This document shows, piece after piece, positions 54,087 through 64,000 of a DNA stretch of 64,000 nucleotides. This stretch comes from Hyphomicrobium sp. (GTDB lineage Bacteria; Pseudomonadota; Alphaproteobacteria; Rhizobiales; Hyphomicrobiaceae): NCBI GenBank assembly GCA_022843145.1, contig JALHOF010000001.1, positions 124,001-188,000 of the forward strand, in the 5' to 3' direction. The notes beneath the pieces were generated by a model. It worked only from the letters and a program-made list of their open reading frames with translations, was not told the origin of the DNA and made no database searches. The position numbers were made by a program, and so were the translations under genes. Position 1 is the first letter of the stretch. Each line of letters starts with the position of its first letter.

Positions 54087-56990
54087 TCACTTTGCCGGTT
54101 TCGACGCGCTCAGCTTCTTGAGGTCGTAAAGCGCCTCGAGTGCCTGCCGCGGCGTCAACTCGTCTGGATTGATTTTGGCGATGGCCTGATCGACGGCCGA
54201 TGGGGGCGGAGGACCAGTCGATGCGGGCGCCCCGGCGGGCGTGCCCTTGACCAGCCCGCCCCTGGGCCGCGCCGCTGCAAACAGCGGCAGATCGTCGAGC
54301 GCACGCCCGCCAGCCTCGCCGCGCCGGTCGCCTTTTTCCAGCATCGCCAGAACCTCGGCCGCGCGCTGGACCACCGACGCGGGAAGGCCGGCGAGCTTGG
54401 CAACCTGGATGCCATAGGACCGGTCTGCCGCGCCGGGCTTGACCTTGTGCAGAAAGATGATGTCGTCGTGCCATTCCTTGACGTCGATGGTCACGCTCGC
54501 GACGTCTTCGAACCGGTCGGCGAGCGCGGTCAACTCGTGGTAGTGCGTGGCGAACAACGCGCGGCAGCCCGACACGGCGGCAAGGTGCTCGACGGTCGCC
54601 CAGGCGATCGACAGTCCGTCGAATGTCGCCGTGCCGCGGCCGATCTCGTCGAGGATGACGAGGGAGCGATCGCTCGCCTGATTGAGGATGGCGGCCGTTT
54701 CGACCATCTCGACCATGAACGTCGAACGTCCGCGCGCCAGATCGTCGGACGCGCCGACGCGCGAGAACACGCGATCGAGAACGCCCATGCGGACGCGCGC
54801 CGCCGGCACGTAGGATCCCATTTGAGCGAGGACGGCGATGAGCGCGTTCTGGCGCAGGAACGTCGACTTGCCGGCCATGTTGGGTCCGGTCACCAGCCAG
54901 ATCCGCGCCTCGGGTACTTCGTTGAATCCGGGCGGCGTCGAGTGGGCCGCGCGCGTCCGTCCCAACACGCAGTCGTTCTCGATGAATGGACCCGACTTGA
55001 CTGCGCGAAGGGCCTGTTCGACGACCGGGTGGCGTCCGCCGCGGATCTCGAAGCCGGTGCCATCGTCGATTTCGGGACGGACGTAGTGCTCGGTTGCGGC
55101 GAGTTCGGCCAAGGCTGCGAGCACGTCGAGCACGGCCAGTGCGTGGGCCACGGCGCTCAGCGATGCCTCGGCTTGCGCTATGCGGGCGGCGAGCGCGGCA
55201 AACACCTCCTGCTCGACCGCCAGCGCCCGCTCGCCGGCCGACGCGATGCGGCCCTCGATCTCGACCAGCTCGGTTGTGGTGAAACGGACCGCGTTCGACA
55301 TGGTTTGCCGATGCCGGAACGTCAGCGAATGCGGCTCGGTCAAAAGCGGCTTGGCGTTGAGCTGCGTCACTTCGACGAAGAAGCCGAAGACGTTGTTGTG
55401 GCGGATCTTCAGCGACTTGACGCCGGTTTGCTCGGCGTAGGTTGCTTCGAGCGCGGCCATGACCTGCCGGCTGTCGTCGCGCAGCCGGTGCAGATCGTCG
55501 AGGTCGGCGCGAAATCCCTCGCGCACGAACCCGCCATCGCGCTTCAGGTGCGGCGGCTCGTCGACGAGCGCGGCGAGAAGGTCGGCGTGCAACTCGAATG
55601 GCGTGCCCGTCAATGCCTTGGCGGCAGAGGCGACGTCGTCCGGAAGCGCGATCAGCTCGCCCGAACGATCGAGCAGGCGCGCCGCTTCGGCCGCCGCCGT
55701 CAACCCGTCGCGGATGGCACCGAGATCGCGCGGCGAACCGCGTCCGAACGCCAGCCGCGTGACGGCGCGGGCGATGTCGGGCGCGGATTTGAGCGCGGTT
55801 CGCAGGTCGTGCCGCAGCGGCTCGCGCTCGATCAGATAGGTGACGGCATCGAGACGCGCATCGATCTCGCGCGGATCGCGCAACGGGCTCGACAAGCGCG
55901 CCGCGAGTTCACGCGCACCTGGCCCCGTGACCGTCCGATCGACGGCGTCGAGCAGGCTGCCCTGGCGCTCGCCCGACGTGGAGCGGACGAGTTCGAGGCT
56001 CGCGCGGCTGGCGGCGTCGATGGTCAGGATTCGGCCGGCGCCGGTTCTGCGCGGAGGCCTGAGCACCGGCTGCCGGCCGAGCTGGGTCAAGTCGATGTAG
56101 CGCAGCACGGCGGCGGCGGCGGCAAGCTCGGCGCGCGACATGCCGCCGAAGCCGCCGAGTTCCGCGACGCCGAGTTTCGATTTGAGCGCGCGTTCGCCTT
56201 CCAGACTGTCGAACGACGACGCGGGGACCGGCGTTGCAGACGCGCCCGCGAGCCCGATCCAGCGCACGAGGTCGGCGTCGGACAGCGCGGCGTCCGCCGC
56301 CAGCACTTCGCCGGGGCCGAGGCGAACGAGTTCGCCGGGCAGGTCAGCGCCCGCGCATTCGCCGATCTCGAATTCGCCGGTGGAAATGTCGACAGAGGCG
56401 AGTGCGAGGCTTGCGCCCGGCGCGAGTGCGCCACCGTCACTGCCGGGAGCGACGTAGATCGCGGTCAGGTAGTTGCGGATGCGCGCGTCGAGCAGCGTGT
56501 CCTCGGTCAGCGTGCCCGGCGTGACGAGCCGCACGACGTCCCGCTTGACCACCGCCTTGGAGCCGCGCTTCCTGGCCTCGGCCGGATCCTCGAGCTGTTC
56601 GCACACCGCCACCCTGTAGCCGAGCCGGATCAGCCGCTGCAGGTATTCGTCGGCGCGGTGGATCGGGACCCCGCACATGGGGATGTCCTGTCCGAGATGC
56701 TTGCCGCGCTTGGTCAGCACGATCGACAGCGCGCGGGAGGCGGCGACGGCGTCGTCGAAAAACAACTCGTAGAAGTCGCCCATCCGGTACCACAGGATGC
56801 AATCGGGATTGGCGGCCTTGATCTCGAGGAATTGCGCCATCGACGGCGTGGCCTCGGCCGTCGCGGCGGGCGGCGGGGATGGCGGCGGGGCGACGGTCTG
56901 CACCGCAACGGTCTCGTCAGCCGGCTCCTCAGCCGCGCCGGTCGCGTCCGGATGCCGTCCGACCGCCTTGGATTTGCCTTGCCTTGCCAT
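54087..56990 (-). CDS. mutS: DNA mismatch repair protein MutS
   Basis: Mismatch-recognition ATPase of 967 residues. The mismatch-binding domain has LWYRMGDFYELFFDDAV (Phe-x-Glu site) preceded by a Pro/Ala-rich leader of about 60 residues (VAPPPSPPPAATAEATP). The ATPase has LVTGPNMAGKSTFLRQNALI, VFSRVGASDDLARGRSTFMV and ILDEIGRGTATFDGLSIAWA. The start is the ATG at 56990; farther upstream in-frame sequence is unrelated. It is the first gene of the leftward mutS-glnD run and divergent from maeB. Confidence 0.97.
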   Translation of the reverse strand: MARQGKSKAVGRHPDATGAAEEPADETVAVQTVAPPPSPPPAATAEATPSMAQFLEIKAANPDCILWYRMGDFYELFFDDAVAASRALSIVLTKRGKHLGQDIPMCGVPIHRADEYLQRLIRLGYRVAVCEQLEDPAEARKRGSKAVVKRDVVRLVTPGTLTEDTLLDARIRNYLTAIYVAPGSDGGALAPGASLALASVDISTGEFEIGECAGADLPGELVRLGPGEVLAADAALSDADLVRWIGLAGASATPVPASSFDSLEGERALKSKLGVAELGGFGGMSRAELAAAAAVLRYIDLTQLGRQPVLRPPRRTGAGRILTIDAASRASLELVRSTSGERQGSLLDAVDRTVTGPGARELAARLSSPLRDPREIDARLDAVTYLIEREPLRHDLRTALKSAPDIARAVTRLAFGRGSPRDLGAIRDGLTAAAEAARLLDRSGELIALPDDVASAAKALTGTPFELHADLLAALVDEPPHLKRDGGFVREGFRADLDDLHRLRDDSRQVMAALEATYAEQTGVKSLKIRHNNVFGFFVEVTQLNAKPLLTEPHSLTFRHRQTMSNAVRFTTTELVEIEGRIASAGERALAVEQEVFAALAARIAQAEASLSAVAHALAVLDVLAALAELAATEHYVRPEIDDGTGFEIRGGRHPVVEQALRAVKSGPFIENDCVLGRTRAAHSTPPGFNEVPEARIWLVTGPNMAGKSTFLRQNALIAVLAQMGSYVPAARVRMGVLDRVFSRVGASDDLARGRSTFMVEMVETAAILNQASDRSLVILDEIGRGTATFDGLSIAWATVEHLAAVSGCRALFATHYHELTALADRFEDVASVTIDVKEWHDDIIFLHKVKPGAADRSYGIQVAKLAGLPASVVQRAAEVLAMLEKGDRRGEAGGRALDDLPLFAAARPRGGLVKGTPAGAPASTGPPPPSAVDQAIAKINPDELTPRQALEALYDLKKLSASKPAK

Positions 56991-57216
56991 GCTGATGCAT
57001 CGATCCCGCCGCTTCTGACGCAGAGGCATAGCGCACCGGCAAGCGCCTGGGAATGCGGGCCAGCGCCGCCCGGCAGCCGGCCCTCGGCCAAAAGTCAGCG
57101 TTCTGGCGTTGAGATTCAGCGCGCGGACACATAAGGTCACGCTCCCCGGCGGCGGTCGCTGGACACCACACCGACGCGGTGCCCGGCCCACTCCCACGAC
57201 AACAGATAGAGCTCAC

Positions 57217-59487
<2,271 letters not shown>

Positions 59488-59510
59488 GGGGGCTCTTCTC
59501 TGCCCCGGTG

Positions 59511-59538
59511 TCATCCTCGGGCTTGGCCCGAGGATCCA
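59511..59538. repeat. REP-like palindromic repeat downstream of maeB
   Basis: TCATCCTCGGGCTTGGCCCGAGGATCCA contains a perfect ten-base-pair stem ATCCTCGGGC/GCCCGAGGAT with loop TTG. Such elements are common as intergenic repeats in alphaproteobacterial genomes; other copies cannot be seen in this window. A second repeat-like unit, rich in CCCCTCTCCCCGTCC on the minus strand, lies near 59693-59731. Confidence 0.6.
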
Positions 59539-59732
59539 TCGCGCCGCGAACTCAGTGTCGCGGCATCGATGGTGTACTCACCGTCGACGTCCGGCCATGA
59601 GCAAGGTGCGGTCGAGACGGTGGCTGTGGTCGCGAATCGATTGGTTTTGATGCTGAGCCGAACAGGGCGACAGAGGAGCCATGGCGCGCGGTCCCCCCTT
59701 TCCGCGTGAAGGACGGGGAGAGGGGATAAGGG

Positions 59733-60710
59733 TCACGCATCCACGGCGACGCGGCTTCGGGTTTCGTCGGGGGTGCCGAAGTGGCCGAAGTAGCGCGGGT
59801 CGATATTCTCGACGGGGAGAATGATCAGCACGTCGGTGGTGCCGAACTGGCGGTCGATGACCGCGCCGTCGCCGACGAACGCGCCGAGCCGCAGATAGCC
59901 CTTGATCAGCGGCGGCAAGGCTTTCAACGCAGCCTTGGTGTCGATCTTGTCCTTGGCGATGCGGTCCATCGGCACATAGAGACGATCATGCGCGCGGCAA
60001 CGCCATTCGGCCGGCGCGAGCGCGTTGTGATGCAGGAACGACAGCGCCATCGCATGCGCGGCGGGATCGGTGCCCTCGAAGCTGGCGCAGCCGATCATGA
60101 CGTCGACCTTGTGCTCGCGCACGTAGGTCCAGAGCCCGTGCCAGAGGAGTTCGACCGAGCGCTTGTTGCGATAGGGCTTGGCGACGCACGAACGCCCGAG
60201 TTCCATGAAGCGGTAGCGGGGCGACTTCGACGCGATCAACGGCGCAATGTCGTATTCGCTCTGCGTGTAGAAACCGGCGCCGCGCGCGGCCATCTCCTGG
60301 CGCAGCACGCGATAGGTGCCGACGACGTGCGGCCGGTTGGGGTTGGTCCAGCCGACAGGCGATGCGCGATTGGCGGTATCGACCACCAACAGGTGATCGC
60401 ACACCGCGTCATAGGGGTCCTCGTCGCGCCGCCGCATCTGTGCCGTGATGCTCGGCTTCGCGGACATCTCCTCGTAGAACACCTCGTAGCGGACGCGCTG
60501 CGCGCGGCGCACATCCTGACGGCCCGAGGCAAGCCGCACTTCGAGATCGCCGATGCGCCCGTAGACCTTGCCGTGCGGTTCGGCGGCGGCCGATTGCCGA
60601 TACGGAGCGAGACGCAGAACACGCGCGGCAAACAGGCCTTTCGGGACGGCCTTCGACATGGCGTTTACTGCAAAGCGCCCGACCTTGTGCCGCGTTCGCT
60701 GCGTCGTCAT
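59733..60710 (-). CDS. olsB: L-ornithine N(alpha)-acyltransferase (ornithine lipid synthesis)
   Basis: First step of ornithine lipid formation: acylates ornithine with a 3-hydroxyacyl-ACP to give lyso-ornithine lipid, a phosphorus-free membrane lipid. The 325 residues show a GNAT-type core: EVRLASGRQDVRRAQRVRYE, CDHLLVVDT, VVGTYRVLRQ, FMELGRSCVAKPYRNKRSVE and IGCASFEGTDPAAHAMALSF. The end has GYLRLGAFVGDGAVIDRQFG. The ATG at 60710 has a strong GGAGG. The OlsA acyltransferase that completes the pathway may be the plsC-type gene at 40837-41736 or another gene outside. Confidence 0.92.
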   Translation of the reverse strand: MTTQRTRHKVGRFAVNAMSKAVPKGLFAARVLRLAPYRQSAAAEPHGKVYGRIGDLEVRLASGRQDVRRAQRVRYEVFYEEMSAKPSITAQMRRRDEDPYDAVCDHLLVVDTANRASPVGWTNPNRPHVVGTYRVLRQEMAARGAGFYTQSEYDIAPLIASKSPRYRFMELGRSCVAKPYRNKRSVELLWHGLWTYVREHKVDVMIGCASFEGTDPAAHAMALSFLHHNALAPAEWRCRAHDRLYVPMDRIAKDKIDTKAALKALPPLIKGYLRLGAFVGDGAVIDRQFGTTDVLIILPVENIDPRYFGHFGTPDETRSRVAVDA

Positions 60711-60956
60711 CGTCCACCCCCTCCGTGCCCAGTCCCGGATTTCGAAGCGGTCACTATCGCGGTCGAGACCCGACGTGCAACACCAGCCGCACTGCACCCG
60801 CACACCGCCGCGTCGTCAAGCTCGCAGATCAAGCTCAGCAGCGAGACTAACCTCGGCAATTCAGCGGAGTACGGGCGATCGCTAACACGATTCTGTGACG
60901 GTTCCGCGAAACCGAGGCAGGCCCCGTCTCACGCGCGGGTGCCCGGTCAGACCGAG

Positions 60957-63428
<2,472 letters not shown>

Positions 63429-63636
63429 GCGTACTCGATCGACTGACGACACCGCTCGATGTTCCGCAACAACACACCACGGCGGAACTGAGAAACCCTG
63501 AACCGGCGTGGTAAAGGCGCTGCGCGCGACCGTCGCATTGTGGGACACGCCAGCGCACGGCGCCGTGTTCAGCGGCTCCGGGCACCGGCGCGTCGAGAAA
63601 AAAGAATGGGAAGACCTTCGATCGCGGGGGATCGGG

Positions 63637-63861
63637 CTACGGCCGCCGCGGCGGCGTGACGGTGTCGTCGAGCTGCCGCGCCGCATCGAGGGTCATGATC
63701 GGGACGCCGTTCTTGATGGGAAAGGCGAGATTGGCGGCGCGGCTGATCAACTCCTGCGCGGCGGCATCATACTCGAGCCGAAGCTTGGTCAGCGGGCATA
63801 CGAGAAATTCGAGCAGACGCGGATCGATCTCGCCGTCGCTGCCGTGGTCACGGTCACTCAT
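63637..63861 (-). CDS. Trm112/UPF0434-family small protein
   Basis: 74 residues with the Trm112-like pattern [40 protein letters not shown] and a short Pro/Arg end. Archaeal and eukaryotic Trm112 activates several methyltransferases; bacterial members have been less studied, and this one has only one Cys of the usual zinc cluster (CPLTK). The ATG at 63861 is preceded by GGGAGG at normal spacing. It lies between the histidine kinase gene and the LON-domain gene. Confidence 0.88.
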   Translation of the reverse strand: MSDRDHGSDGEIDPRLLEFLVCPLTKLRLEYDAAAQELISRAANLAFPIKNGVPIMTLDAARQLDDTVTPPRRP

Positions 63862-63890
63862 CGCCACGCCTCCCGCAGACGTTCTCGCAG

Positions 63891-64000
63891 CTATTGCAGC
63901 GTGCCGCCCGAATCCGCGCTCGACGCCAGCTCCATCTCGGCGAGCGCAACCAGAACTTCAGCGCGCTGCTTGAGATCGATGGCTTCGAGCAAGGCCTGCT
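63891..64000 (-). CDS. LON peptidase substrate-binding domain protein, C-terminal end (cut by window edge)
   Basis: The visible 36 codons read [20 protein letters not shown] and [14 protein letters not shown] before the stop. The helical LLE-x-D-x-x-x-R-x-x-x-L pattern is typical of the end of stand-alone LON-domain proteins (no ATPase or protease domain), and in Rhizobiales this gene commonly precedes the Trm112-like gene. Its start and main domain are outside the window. The stop is 30 bases before the Trm112-like gene, suggesting co-transcription. Confidence 0.78.
   Translation of the reverse strand, partial: QALLEAIDLKQRAEVLVALAEMELASSADSGGTLQ

Noticed and set aside
51223-54474. glnD read from the first possible start (1083 codons)
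   Set aside because: The first 160 codons run into mutS and lack similarity; the family start is the ATG at 53994.
53967-57134. 1055-codon plus-strand open frame opposite mutS
   Set aside because: Exactly mirrors mutS; the product is Arg/Gly/His-rich with no motif, while mutS shows all catalytic motifs.

Overview
The window is a 64 kb chromosomal segment with high G+C content. It very probably comes from an alphaproteobacterium of the order Hyphomicrobiales (Rhizobiales). The markers are the iron regulator Irr divergent from fabA-fabB-fabI, a FixK/FNR-type box before cbb3 oxidase genes, the ornithine-lipid enzyme OlsB, a malic enzyme fused to a phosphotransacetylase domain divergent from mutS, and the core gene order murJ/trpS ... 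miaB-phoH-ybeY-corC-lnt-xre-metK-trmB-rimP-nusA-ylxR-infB-rbfA-truB-rpsO-pnp. A Hyphomicrobium-like relative would fit, but genus cannot be fixed from sequence reading alone. I see no phage, insertion sequence, CRISPR array, rRNA or complete tRNA.

Region 1 (1-8.2 kb) is the most accessory part. It holds the start of ccoO and all of ccoN, then a run of secreted or membrane proteins: a duplicated Asn/Gly/Tyr/Gln-rich protein of sulfur-globule type, a secreted alpha/beta hydrolase, a DUF2147-like protein, a 45-residue membrane peptide with a Cys-x-Cys-x-x-Cys motif, a methionine-rich membrane coiled coil, a small triple-span membrane protein, a PCu(A)C copper chaperone and a secreted TPR protein. 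The copper chaperone and Met-rich protein lie a few kb from a copper-dependent oxidase.

Region 2 (8.3-20.6 kb) is mostly rightward: coaBC-dut, cysK, a secreted ARPP-1-type protein, a MoeB/ThiF adenylyltransferase, then (leftward) a glyoxylate reductase-like dehydrogenase, an SH3 protein, irr facing fabA-fabB-fabI, and murI.

Region 3 (20.6-43.5 kb) is a long leftward block of information-processing and envelope housekeeping genes: tsaB-rimI-fur-plsC, miaB, phoH-ybeY-corC-lnt, a PhrR-like regulator, metK, trmB, rimP-nusA-ylxR-infB-rbfA-truB, rpsO and pnp. Strong hairpin terminators separate metK from trmB and trmB from rimP.

Region 4 (43.6-64 kb) has a small thioesterase and a RutE-type nitroreductase, then nfu, usp, trpS, murJ, a large secreted DUF900 hydrolase, glnD and mutS (all leftward), the divergent maeB, then olsB, a hybrid histidine kinase, a Trm112-like protein and the end of a LON-domain protein.

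Most of the window is conserved core genome. I did not find an obviously new multi-gene system. The items most worth a second look are the duplicated sulfur-globule-like protein and its AT-rich upstream region, the small Cys-motif and Met-rich membrane proteins, the ARPP-1/MoeB pair, and the terminator arrangement around trmB and rimP.
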